In this document: positions 1 to 7,940 of the stretch, one piece after another
Position numbering within the stretch: position 1 is the stretch's first letter
Layout: every line of letters starts with the position of its first letter
Assembly (NCBI GenBank): GCA_002477565.1
Contig: DLQL01000039.1
Coordinates: 1 to 16,995 of the forward strand
Reading direction: 5' to 3'
From: Flavobacteriaceae bacterium UBA7433
GTDB lineage: Bacteria > Bacteroidota > Bacteroidia > Flavobacteriales > Flavobacteriaceae
Length of the DNA stretch: 16,995 nucleotides
Program-made: the position numbers and the translations under genes
Notes under the pieces: model-generated
What the model saw: only the letters and a program-made list of their open reading frames with translations
Told to the model about the DNA's origin: nothing
The model's database searches: none

Positions 1-86
1 TATAGTTTTTTGGTGTTTCCTTTGATTTTATCCGTCAACAAGGGGTGCCCTTGTTTGTTCGCATCTATTGTTTTTTCGGTCTCCAT
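1..86 (-). CDS. miaB: tRNA-2-methylthio-N6-dimethylallyladenosine synthase MiaB, N-terminal fragment (cut by window edge)
   Basis: Only the first 28 codons are inside the window, read from an ATG at 86-84 to the left edge without a stop. The peptide begins METEKTIDANKQG and continues to NTKKLY, which resembles the N-terminal leader of Bacteroidota MiaB just before the first iron-sulfur cysteine motif; that motif would lie outside the window. MiaB is a radical-SAM enzyme that adds a methylthio group to i6A37 in tRNAs reading UNN codons. The gene diverges from topA across a 241-bp AT-rich gap. The call rests on recognising a short, weakly constrained leader, so it is probable rather than certain. 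Confidence 0.6.
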   Translation of the reverse strand, partial: METEKTIDANKQGHPLLTDKIKGNTKKL

Positions 87-106
87 CAGTTTGAAAAATT
101 GGTCTA

Positions 107-114
107 CAAATATA
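107..114 (-). promoter_or_regulatory. Possible -7 element for miaB
   Basis: The minus strand reads TATATTTG here, matching the Bacteroidota -7 consensus TAnnTTTG, about 20 nt before the miaB ATG. No convincing -33 TTTG sits at the right distance. A second match, TATTTTTG, lies just upstream at 119-126. The region is very AT-rich, so chance matches are expected. Confidence 0.3.
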
Positions 115-221
115 CAATCAAAAATACAAATCGTGACATTTTGTCAGAGAAATATATTGTTAAAATCGCCCTGTTTTGAAATTTTAAAAGAACTAAAAAA
201 TTTTTTTTTAAAAATTCTCTC

Positions 222-229
222 TACTTTTG
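222..229 (+). promoter_or_regulatory. Putative -7 promoter element for topA
   Basis: TACTTTTG followed by CAA matches the Bacteroidota -7 consensus TAnnTTTG. It would place the transcription start near 235 and give topA a leader of about 90 nt. The region upstream is an A/T tract with no clear -33 TTTG, so the element is supported on one side only. Confidence 0.45.
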
Positions 230-327
230 CAATCAATTACGAGTGTTAAAAACCCTAAATATCAAAACAAGTAAAGATTTTTAGAAGTCCTCATTTTAAA
301 GTCTAAACTATTATAGAGATCCATAAT

Positions 328-2826
328 ATGGCAAAAAATTTAGTGATTGTTGAGTCCCCAGCTAAAGCAAAAACAATAGAAAAATTCTTAGGGAAGGACT
401 TTCAAGTGGAGTCCAGCTTTGGGCATATAGCAGACCTGCCATCCAGTGAGTTGGGGATCGATGTGTCCGGAGATTTCAAACCGAGTTACATTGTTTCTGA
501 AGACAAAAAGGCGGTGGTTCGAAAACTCAAGTCTCTTGCCAAGAAAGCAGATACAGTATGGCTTGCAAGTGATGAAGATCGAGAAGGAGAAGCCATTGCT
601 TGGCATTTGAAAGAACAGTTGAAATTGTCTAGTGAGCACACGAAACGGATTGTTTTTCACGAAATCACAAAGAAGGCGATTTTAAAAGCCGTTGAAAATC
701 CCAGAGACATCAATTACAACATGGTCAATGCGCAACAAGCCCGCAGGGTTTTAGACCGCTTGGTGGGTTATGAATTGTCGCCTGTATTGTGGAGAAAAGT
801 CAAAGGAGGTCTTTCTGCAGGACGTGTGCAGTCAGTAGCAGTGCGTCTGATAGTTGAGCGAGAGCGAAGCATTCAGGAGTACCAAAGTGTTGCTCATTAC
901 AAAGTTGTTGCTGAATTTGCGAATGCTGAAGGCAAGGCGTTCAAAGCTACCATCCCGAAATCTTTTGACTCCAAAGAAGAAGCCCAGACTTTTTTAAACG
1001 CGGTTGCTACAGCTACTTTTGACATCGCTGACCTGCAAAAGAAACCCGCAAAAAAATCTCCAGCACCGCCCTTTACCACCTCGACTTTGCAGCAAGAGGC
1101 TTCTCGTAAACTAGGCTTTTCTGTTTCTCGAACCATGCAAGTTGCACAGCGTTTGTACGAAGCGGGATTGATCACCTACATGAGGACAGACAGTCTAAAT
1201 CTCTCAGAAGACGCAAGAAAAGAAGCCGCCGAGGAGATTGCCAACTTTTACGGACCTGCCTACAGCAAGCCGCGCGTCTTTAAAGCCAAATCTAAAGGAG
1301 CACAAGAAGCCCACGAGGCGATTCGCCCGACGGATATGAAACGCCACTCCGTAAATGTGGAGTACGACCAAGATCGCTTGTACGATTTGATTTGGAAACG
1401 AACCTTGGCTTCTCAAATGAGCGACGCGCAGTTGGAGCGCACCAATGTAAAAATTGCCAATACCAAAAGTGATAAAATTTTTACTGCCAATGGAGAGATG
1501 GTCAAATTCGATGGGTTTCTAAAAGTGTACCTTGAAGGAAACGACAACGAAGAAGAAGAGCAGTCTGGTATGTTGCCACGATTGACAGTGGGAGAACAGT
1601 TGGCCTACAACTTCATTACTGCTACAGAACGATTTACAAAGCCGCCCTACCGATTCACAGAAGCCGCCTTGGTCAAACAATTGGAAGAATTGGGTATCGG
1701 ACGCCCCTCTACCTATGCACCCACCATCTCTACAGTTCAAAGAAGGGGTTATGTCGAAAAAGGACAGGTTGAAGGCGTGGAGCGGAAGTACGAACAATTT
1801 TTATTGAAAAATGCAACTGTCAGTTCCAATACGCTGATAGAAAAAGTAGGTTCTGACAAAGGAAAATTGGTCCCAACGGACATTGGAAATATTGTCAACG
1901 ACTTTTTAGTTGCCAATTTTTCAACGATTTTGGACTTTGGTTTTACCGCAAAGGTAGAAGCAGATTTTGACGATATTTCTGAAGGTGCAGCAAATTGGAC
2001 CCGCATGATCGAAGAATTTTACGAAGATTTTCATCCAACGGTAAAAGACGTGTCTGAAAACGCCGAAAGAGAAAGTGGAGAGCGTATTTTAGGAAAGCAC
2101 CCCGAATCGGGAAAAACAGTTTTGGTGCGTTTGGGGAAATTTGGGCCCATCGCTCAAATCGGGGACCCCCAAGAAGAAGAAAAGCAGTTTGCAAGTTTGC
2201 AAAAAGACCAGAATTTAGGAACCATCGGCTTGAAAGAAGCGCTTGATTTGTTTTTATTGCCAAAAAGCTTGGGAGCTTATGAAGGAGAAGAAGTCGTCGT
2301 TTCCAATGGAAGATTTGGACCCTACGTCAAATTCGGAACCCTTTTTGTCTCTTTGACGCCTGGAGAAAATCCAATGCAGGTAGATTTGCCAAGGGCAATT
2401 GAATTGATTGTCGCCAAACAAGAAGCGGACGCGCCTGTAGCTACTTATGAAGAGTTGCCGGTTCAAAAAGGAGTCGGTCGGTTTGGCCCCTTTATCAAAT
2501 GGAATGGCATGTTTATCAATGTCAATAAAAAATACGATTTCGACACGCTTTCTTTTGACGACATCGTCGAATTGATCGAAGCAAAGAAGCAAAAAGAAAT
2601 CGACAAGGTAATCCATGACTGGAAAGAGGAAGGCATTCGACTGGAGAAAGCAAGATGGGGACGTTTCCATATTCTAAAGGGAAAGATTAAAATTGAATTG
2701 CCCAAAACTACGGATGCAAAAAACATGACCTTGGATGAGGTAAAGGCGATTATAGAAAAAAAAGCACCCAAGAAAAAGACAAGAAAAGCCCCTGCGAAAA
2801 AGAAAGCAGTAAAAAAGAAAAAATAA
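328..2826 (+). CDS. topA: DNA topoisomerase I (type IA)
   Basis: An 832-residue type IA topoisomerase that relaxes negative supercoils by passing one strand through a transient single-strand break. The N-terminal Toprim domain shows VIVESPAKAKT (residues 6-16, catalytic Glu9) and the acidic triad in SDEDREGEA (81-89). The strand-breaking tyrosine is Tyr284 in GLITYMRTDS. A GIGRPSTYAPT motif lies in the central domain. The C-terminal part has topoisomerase C-terminal repeats with the FGP signature near residues 588-605, 656-670 and 711-722, plus a related WGRF segment near 763-785. It ends in a lysine-rich tail from about residue 811. There are no four-cysteine zinc ribbons, unlike E. coli TopA; their replacement by FGP repeats and a basic tail is familiar in other bacterial lineages. 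The ATG at 328 begins exactly at the conserved MAKNLVIVESPAK. Confidence 0.98.
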   Translation: MAKNLVIVESPAKAKTIEKFLGKDFQVESSFGHIADLPSSELGIDVSGDFKPSYIVSEDKKAVVRKLKSLAKKADTVWLASDEDREGEAIAWHLKEQLKLSSEHTKRIVFHEITKKAILKAVENPRDINYNMVNAQQARRVLDRLVGYELSPVLWRKVKGGLSAGRVQSVAVRLIVERERSIQEYQSVAHYKVVAEFANAEGKAFKATIPKSFDSKEEAQTFLNAVATATFDIADLQKKPAKKSPAPPFTTSTLQQEASRKLGFSVSRTMQVAQRLYEAGLITYMRTDSLNLSEDARKEAAEEIANFYGPAYSKPRVFKAKSKGAQEAHEAIRPTDMKRHSVNVEYDQDRLYDLIWKRTLASQMSDAQLERTNVKIANTKSDKIFTANGEMVKFDGFLKVYLEGNDNEEEEQSGMLPRLTVGEQLAYNFITATERFTKPPYRFTEAALVKQLEELGIGRPSTYAPTISTVQRRGYVEKGQVEGVERKYEQFLLKNATVSSNTLIEKVGSDKGKLVPTDIGNIVNDFLVANFSTILDFGFTAKVEADFDDISEGAANWTRMIEEFYEDFHPTVKDVSENAERESGERILGKHPESGKTVLVRLGKFGPIAQIGDPQEEEKQFASLQKDQNLGTIGLKEALDLFLLPKSLGAYEGEEVVVSNGRFGPYVKFGTLFVSLTPGENPMQVDLPRAIELIVAKQEADAPVATYEELPVQKGVGRFGPFIKWNGMFINVNKKYDFDTLSFDDIVELIEAKKQKEIDKVIHDWKEEGIRLEKARWGRFHILKGKIKIELPKTTDAKNMTLDEVKAIIEKKAPKKKTRKAPAKKKAVKKKK

Positions 2827-2896
2827 CTTATTTGAAGTTGATTGCATTGAAAGTATTCTTTTTAAGACAATCGACCAAGGAATTTCAGTACTCCGT

Positions 2897-4054
2897 ATGC
2901 GTTTAGAATTTTTAAAACCTGTTGGTTCCGATCTGTTGGAGAAAGTGTCAAATTTTCCAGAACACTCCTTGGCACATACAGTAAAATTCCATTCTTTGGA
3001 AGATGGCATGCCAACAGTAGAGCAGAAAACACTCGCAATTTTTGGCGTTCAAGAAGGCCGTGCGGCAGGCAACAATGAAATGACGGGTTTCGGCCTCGAT
3101 GCAATTCGAAAGGGACTTTACCAACTCTACCCTGGGAATTGGCCGCTGCAAATAGTAGATTTAGGAGATGTCCCACAAGGACATACTGTCAAAGACACTT
3201 ATTTTGCAGTCAAAGAAGTCATCGCGGAACTTGTAAAAAACGAAGCACTTCCTATACTAATCGGTGGCGGTCAAGACCTCACTTACGCCAATTACAGAGC
3301 TTACGATCATTTAGAGCAAGTGGTCAACTTGGTTTCTGTGGATTCAAAATTTGATTTGGGGACCCTTGAGGATGCGCTCAGTTCAAGTTCTTATTTGAGT
3401 AAGATCGTCATGGAAGAACCGACCAATTTATTCAACTTTAGCAATGTTGGCTACCAGACATTTTTCAATTCTCAAGATGAAATTGATTTGCTTGACAAGC
3501 TTTCTTTTGATGCCTTTCGTTTGGGAGAAGCAAAGAATTTGGAAGTTGTTGAGCCCATCATGAGAGATGCAGATATTGTGAGCATCGATATTGGTGCAGT
3601 CCGAATGAGTGAGGCACCTGCAAACAAAAACGCCAGCCCCAATGGGTTTTATGGAGATGAAATCTGTGCGATAGCACGCTATGCAGGGATTAGTGACAAA
3701 GTCACTTCTTTTGGAATTTATGAATTCAACAACCACTTGGACCAAAACGGTCAGACCGCTCATTTGATAGCCCAAATGATTTGGTACTTTATCGAGGGAG
3801 TGAGTTGCAGGTCAAAAGATTATCCCTTCTGTTCAAAAGAAAAGTATTTAAAATACATCGTCCCATCCGAAGAGGGGGACATGAATTTTTACAAGAGTCC
3901 TAAAAGTGGAAGGTGGTGGATGGAAATTCATGCACGAACTGACAATAAATACAAAAGACATGCGTTGATACCTTGTACCCATCAAGATTATTTAGATGCG
4001 GCCGCTCAAAATATTCCCGAGCGTTGGTTCAAAGCGCTTCGGAAACTGAATTGA
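2897..4054 (+). CDS. Arginase/formimidoylglutamase-fold protein with degenerate metal site
   Basis: A 385-residue protein of the ureohydrolase (arginase, agmatinase, formimidoylglutamase) fold, probably cytoplasmic since no signal peptide is seen. The family backbone is recognisable: PILIGGGQDLTY (119-130) stands where active enzymes have GGxHS, LVSVDSKFDLG (145-155) where they have DAHxD, and VSIDIGAVRMSEAP (228-241) where they have SxDxDxxDP. At these three places the manganese-binding histidines are Gln126 and Lys151, and the second aspartate of the last motif is Gly233. Asp149, Asp153 and Asp231 remain. I infer loss of binuclear-metal hydrolase activity, or a changed one. Automated pipelines would call it formimidoylglutamase, but no other histidine-degradation gene is nearby. 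It follows topA by 70 bp with no visible terminator, so the two may be co-transcribed. Its link with gldK is by position only. Confidence 0.85.
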   Translation: MRLEFLKPVGSDLLEKVSNFPEHSLAHTVKFHSLEDGMPTVEQKTLAIFGVQEGRAAGNNEMTGFGLDAIRKGLYQLYPGNWPLQIVDLGDVPQGHTVKDTYFAVKEVIAELVKNEALPILIGGGQDLTYANYRAYDHLEQVVNLVSVDSKFDLGTLEDALSSSSYLSKIVMEEPTNLFNFSNVGYQTFFNSQDEIDLLDKLSFDAFRLGEAKNLEVVEPIMRDADIVSIDIGAVRMSEAPANKNASPNGFYGDEICAIARYAGISDKVTSFGIYEFNNHLDQNGQTAHLIAQMIWYFIEGVSCRSKDYPFCSKEKYLKYIVPSEEGDMNFYKSPKSGRWWMEIHARTDNKYKRHALIPCTHQDYLDAAAQNIPERWFKALRKLN

Positions 4055-4059
4055 ATTGC

Positions 4060-4093
4060 AAAGAAATGTCCTTTAAATTTCTTTCTTTTTTTT
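4060..4093 (+). terminator. Intrinsic terminator after the arginase-like gene
   Basis: An 8-bp perfect stem, AAAGAAAT (4060-4067) paired with ATTTCTTT (4077-4084), with a 9-nt loop, is followed by C and eight T. The stem is AT-rich and therefore weak, but its position 6 nt after the stop codon and the T-tract fit a terminator separating the topA group from gldK. Confidence 0.5.
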
Positions 4094-4126
4094 GAAAGTA
4101 AGAACTTGTGAAACAAGGTAAAAACG

Positions 4127-4157
4127 TTGTTTTTTATCAAAAAAAATGATAGGTTTA
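4127..4157 (+). promoter_or_regulatory. Putative promoter of the gldKLMN operon
   Basis: TTG at 4127-4129 and TAGGTTTA at 4150-4157 are separated by 20 nt. They resemble the Bacteroidota -33 TTTG / -7 TAnnTTTG promoter with one mismatch at the last -7 base. The start would lie near 4162, about 25 nt before the gldK ATG. The element lies between the preceding terminator and gldK, as expected for the operon promoter. Confidence 0.45.
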
Positions 4158-4185
4158 CGTCCATTATTATAGAATAATTAAAAAT

Positions 4186-5559
4186 ATGAAGAAAGTAGGA
4201 TTCTGTATAGCGCTTTTGTCAATTATCATCAGTTGTGGGACAAACGACAGAGGAGAAGTACTGGGGAAAAAAACCAAGCGAAAGTGGTTCACAGAAAAGC
4301 CGTTTGGCATGGTGCTCATTTCAGGGGGTTCTTTTACGATGGGAAAGCAAGATGAAGATCCTTTTGGAGGAATCAGTACTTCGCCTCGTACGGTGACTTT
4401 GAAAGATTACTACATGGACGAGTCTGAAATTACCAACAGCGAATACATGGAATTTGTGAATTGGGTAAGAGATTCGATAGTTCGGACCGAACTCGCTTAT
4501 GCCGCAGAGGACCAGGCTTACTTTTTAGACGGTGCTGAAAAAAGAAGTGATTCAGGGATATTGAGGTATTCTTTTGTGGACATCGATACGACCTATGCCA
4601 ATGAATATGAAAAGTACAGAATTGAAAATTACGGTGCAATTGGGAATGTGAATGCATTGACGGAAGGACGTGTTTTGAACTGGAGAGAGCCCATCATTTG
4701 GGAACAAGAGGAATATCTAGATGCTGCCTATACGGAGGTGATGGATTCCATGTATTTGCCGATTGAAGATATGTTTGAAGAGAAACGTCTTTTAGATGTG
4801 AGAAAACTAAGGTACAGCTATTCCTGGTATGATAAAATCCAAGCAGCTAAAAGCAAGAACAGAAAACAACAAGATTTTGTTTTTTATGAAGACGTTGGAG
4901 TGTATCCTGATACCACCGTTTGGGTGAAAGATTTTAGTTATTCCTACAACGATCCCATTCACGACAATTATTTTTGGCACGAAGCCTATGAAGAATATCC
5001 AGTTGTTGGGGTGAGTTGGTACCAAGCCCGCGCCTTTTGCAATTGGAAGACAAAAAAGAAAAATGACTTTTTGCGCTCTAAAAAACATCCGTCAAGAGTG
5101 CTTGATTTCAGACTGCCGACAGAGGCTGAGTGGGAATATGCAGCACGAGGAGGAATCGAGTATGGAACCTATCCTTGGGGAGGTCCCTACACAACAACAG
5201 ATCAAGGGTGCTTTTTAGCAAATTTCAAACCTGTTCGAGGTGACTATGCGTTGGATGGGGCTCTGTATACCGTAGAGGCCTATTCCTACAGCCCGAATGG
5301 TTACGGATTGTACAACATGGCAGGCAATGTGTCTGAATGGACAAATACTTCCTACTTCAAAGGCGCTTTGAATGGTTCGATAATCAATTCGAATTTTGAA
5401 GATCTAGAGAGCAAAAGAAAAATCATTCGCGGTGGTTCGTGGAAAGACATTGCTTATTTTTTACAAGTAAGTACACGAGATTTCGAATACGTAGATTCTA
5501 AGAAAAGTTACATTGGTTTCCGTACCGTTCAAGATTATTTGAATGTCAAAAAACGATGA
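4186..5559 (+). CDS. gldK: Gliding motility / type IX secretion lipoprotein GldK
   Basis: A 457-residue lipoprotein of the formylglycine-generating-enzyme (FGE-sulfatase) fold. With GldN it forms the periplasmic ring of the type IX secretion system. The signal peptide ends in IISC, making Cys17 the lipidation site. The fold begins at GMVLISGGSFTMG (41-53). Further family motifs are YPVVGVSWYQARAFCNW (271-288), RLPTEAEWEYAARGG (309-323), NVSEW (381-385) and GFRTV near 445. Between residues 95 and 265 lies a long, acidic, tyrosine-rich insertion relative to ordinary FGE enzymes, which is characteristic of GldK and PorK. The role is taken to be structural rather than enzymatic. It is the first gene of gldKLMN, preceded by a plausible promoter and a terminator. 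The ATG at 4186 opens directly on the basic start of the signal peptide. Confidence 0.96.
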   Translation: MKKVGFCIALLSIIISCGTNDRGEVLGKKTKRKWFTEKPFGMVLISGGSFTMGKQDEDPFGGISTSPRTVTLKDYYMDESEITNSEYMEFVNWVRDSIVRTELAYAAEDQAYFLDGAEKRSDSGILRYSFVDIDTTYANEYEKYRIENYGAIGNVNALTEGRVLNWREPIIWEQEEYLDAAYTEVMDSMYLPIEDMFEEKRLLDVRKLRYSYSWYDKIQAAKSKNRKQQDFVFYEDVGVYPDTTVWVKDFSYSYNDPIHDNYFWHEAYEEYPVVGVSWYQARAFCNWKTKKKNDFLRSKKHPSRVLDFRLPTEAEWEYAARGGIEYGTYPWGGPYTTTDQGCFLANFKPVRGDYALDGALYTVEAYSYSPNGYGLYNMAGNVSEWTNTSYFKGALNGSIINSNFEDLESKRKIIRGGSWKDIAYFLQVSTRDFEYVDSKKSYIGFRTVQDYLNVKKR

Positions 5560-5632
5560 TGATAAACTCAAAATTGCACAATAGAAAAAGCAAATATCAA
5601 ATTACCAACAATACCCTAAAATTACTTATCAT

Positions 5633-6265
5633 ATGGCACAATCTGTAAAAAGTAAAAAAATAATGAACATGATCTATGGGCTCGGCGCGTCAATTGTTTT
5701 GATCGGCGCGTTGTTTAAGATCCTTCACTTTCATATCGGATTCTTGACCGGCGGGGTGATGTTGACTGTCGGACTCTTGACCGAAGCATTTATCTTTGCC
5801 TATTCTGCATTTTATGAACCCATTGAAGAAGATTTGGATTGGTCAAAAGTATATCCTGAACTGGCGGGAGGCAATGCAAAAGGGAAAAACCCGAGCGCAC
5901 ATGGTATTTTAACTCAAAAGTTAGATGACATGTTGAAAGAAGCCAAATTGGACGCCCAATTGGTGGAAAGTCTTTCGACGAGCATTCGCAATTTTCAAGG
6001 AGCTGCCGAAAGTATTAACAGCTCTGCCGAAACAGTAGCCAACACACACAGGTACAACGAAGAGATGGCGGTTGCTGCCGTTCATCTAGAATCGCTAAAC
6101 AGCTTGTACAAGATCCAAGCGGAAAACTCTGAGCGTCAGTCGTTTTTTAACGAATCGATGTTGAAGCATTCTGAAAAGTTAGAGGACCAAATGGAAACAT
6201 TGGCCACTAATTTAGCCTCCTTGAATTCGGTATACGGAGGGATGTTAACTGCCATGAATAAATAA
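5633..6265 (+). CDS. gldL: Type IX secretion / gliding motor inner-membrane subunit GldL
   Basis: A 210-residue inner-membrane protein that forms the proton-conducting stator-like motor with GldM. Two hydrophobic helices lie at about residues 11-31 and 35-60, followed by a cytoplasmic region (70-210) of helical, coiled-coil character. Residues reported as important in Flavobacterium johnsoniae GldL have likely counterparts here: Lys29 in LFKI, Glu51 in GLLTEAFIF, and Glu62 at the membrane exit. I made this alignment by eye from memory, so the numbering equivalence needs confirmation. It begins 73 bp after gldK and ends 25 bp before gldM, which supports one operon. Confidence 0.96.
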   Translation: MAQSVKSKKIMNMIYGLGASIVLIGALFKILHFHIGFLTGGVMLTVGLLTEAFIFAYSAFYEPIEEDLDWSKVYPELAGGNAKGKNPSAHGILTQKLDDMLKEAKLDAQLVESLSTSIRNFQGAAESINSSAETVANTHRYNEEMAVAAVHLESLNSLYKIQAENSERQSFFNESMLKHSEKLEDQMETLATNLASLNSVYGGMLTAMNK

Positions 6266-6290
6266 TTAGGAATCCTCAAAAACACTAATT

Positions 6291-7844
6291 ATGGCAGGAG
6301 CAAAATTATCCGCAAGGCAAAAGATGATCAACCTCATGTACCTGGTATTTATCGCTATGTTGGCGCTAAACATGGGAAAAAAAGTTCTGTCTTCTTTTGG
6401 CTACTTAAATGAGAAATTAGAAGAATCAAACACCTCAGTTGGCAGAGACAATGAACTAGTATTGGCGGATTTGCGTACAAAAGCATCTGAACAAGAAGAA
6501 AAATACGCGGAACTAAACAACCAAGCGATGCAGATTCACTCGCTTTCAACGGATTACCATATTTATCTACAAGCAGTCAAAGATACGCTGCTGAACTCTC
6601 TAAAACCTGAATTGCAAAGTGACTACGAATCCATGGATTCGGAATCAGCAGGAGATGAGTATTTTTTCACAGGAGAGAGGTTGACAGACAACGGAGCACG
6701 CTTTGTATCAAAGATCAACAGTTACCGTGAACGCGTAATTGCAGTGCTTGGAGACAGTATCAAGGCAGACATCCGGAACAACTTAAACAAGCGTTTCAAA
6801 ACAGATGACGTTGATTTGGAAAATGGATTGAAACAACCGTGGATCCGAAACCGTTACGAAGGATTTCCTTTGGTGGCAACCTTGACCAATATTTCCGTAA
6901 TCCAATCGGATATAAAAACTTCGGAAAAAGAAATCTACAATTCTTTGTTAGGGAGACAGCTTTCCAAAGATGCTTCGATAGATGAAAATACTTACAAAGC
7001 GATTGTTTTGCCTAGCAAGCCTGCTTTTTTTAAAGGAGAAACCTTTGAGGGAACCATAGTTTTAGGACGTTACGATGCCAGTTTGAAACCAGACAAGGTT
7101 GTTATCAATGGCAAAGAAATCAAAGACAGAGAAAACGGCGCAGCTTTGGTAAAATTCAAAGCTGGGAAAGTGGGGGAAAATCCGATTAAAGGAAGTTTTA
7201 TTTTCAAACAAGGTGGAGAATTGGTTAACATTCCAGTCGAATCCTCTTATTTGGTGATTCCAAAACCCAACTCTGCTGTCGTTTCTGCCGACAAAATGAA
7301 TGTAGTCTACCGCGGAGTTGAAAACCCCATCACCATTTCCATGCCGGGAGTCTCTGACAACAAAGTCAAAGCTGTTGCGGTGGGATTGAAACAAGTAAAA
7401 GGAACAAAATACATCTTAAAACCGGCCAAAGGGAAACAAGTTGCCATCAATGTTTCAGGGACTACAAGTGACGGAACGGTGATCAATTCCCCTCCAGTTA
7501 TTTTTAGAATCAAAGACATGCCGCCTCCAGCAGCCTCAATCAGAGGGAAGTTCGGAGTCATTTCCATCCCCAAATCGAGTCTGATAAAAGCTAAAATTGA
7601 TGCCAAAATGATGGACTTTGATTTTGATATGAAATTGAAAGTATTGGGCTTCAAACTTAAGATTCCTGGACAAGCAACTATTTTAATCAAAGGATCTCGA
7701 TTGAATTCTCGAGCTCAAAAAGCGTTGGTCAAAGCCCGAAGAGGCGATGTCATCAATATTTTTGATGTCAAAACAGTAAACATTGACAATCCGAGCTATA
7801 AGATGAAAAGAGCACTTCCTTTGAATGTAGAAATTACGAATTAA
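6291..7844 (+). CDS. gldM: Type IX secretion / gliding motor protein GldM
   Basis: A 517-residue bitopic protein, close to the size of F. johnsoniae GldM. It has a short cytoplasmic N-terminus, one membrane helix (about 12-29, inside KMINLMYLVFIAMLALNMG) and a long periplasmic arm that reaches the GldK-GldN ring. Arg9, which precedes the helix and has been implicated in motor function in F. johnsoniae, is present. Helix-rich sequence follows the membrane segment (about 35-220, much Glu/Lys/Leu). Beta-rich modules come after it, with repeated K/V/G segments and a proline-rich joint (MPPPAAS) near residue 410. This matches the known four-domain periplasmic architecture. It lies 25 bp after gldL and 96 bp before the gldN ATG. 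Confidence 0.97.
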   Translation: MAGAKLSARQKMINLMYLVFIAMLALNMGKKVLSSFGYLNEKLEESNTSVGRDNELVLADLRTKASEQEEKYAELNNQAMQIHSLSTDYHIYLQAVKDTLLNSLKPELQSDYESMDSESAGDEYFFTGERLTDNGARFVSKINSYRERVIAVLGDSIKADIRNNLNKRFKTDDVDLENGLKQPWIRNRYEGFPLVATLTNISVIQSDIKTSEKEIYNSLLGRQLSKDASIDENTYKAIVLPSKPAFFKGETFEGTIVLGRYDASLKPDKVVINGKEIKDRENGAALVKFKAGKVGENPIKGSFIFKQGGELVNIPVESSYLVIPKPNSAVVSADKMNVVYRGVENPITISMPGVSDNKVKAVAVGLKQVKGTKYILKPAKGKQVAINVSGTTSDGTVINSPPVIFRIKDMPPPAASIRGKFGVISIPKSSLIKAKIDAKMMDFDFDMKLKVLGFKLKIPGQATILIKGSRLNSRAQKALVKARRGDVINIFDVKTVNIDNPSYKMKRALPLNVEITN

Positions 7845-7940
7845 AGAGGTCTGGTTGAGGTTGAATGAGTGCATTAGAAATTGAGTTGAAAACTAACGGG
7901 CGGTAGTTGTATAAACCCGCTGTATCATAAATTGAAAAAC

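Noticed and set aside
10..249. Plus-strand reading frame of 79 codons before topA
   Set aside because: It overlaps the miaB start on the other strand and crosses A/T homopolymer runs. Its peptide is low-complexity and matches nothing I recognise.
1519..2771. Several minus-strand frames inside topA
   Set aside because: They lie wholly antisense to a clearly conserved gene and have no recognisable domains or plausible starts.
7897..7920. GC-containing hairpin (CGGG/CCCG or GCGG/CCGC) in the gldM-gldN gap
   Set aside because: The stem is only 4 bp with a loop of more than 10 nt and no T-tract. It is too weak to call a terminator or regulator.
7932..7940. TTG start for gldN
   Set aside because: The ATG at 7941 gives a complete, standard signal peptide, so the upstream TTG is unnecessary.
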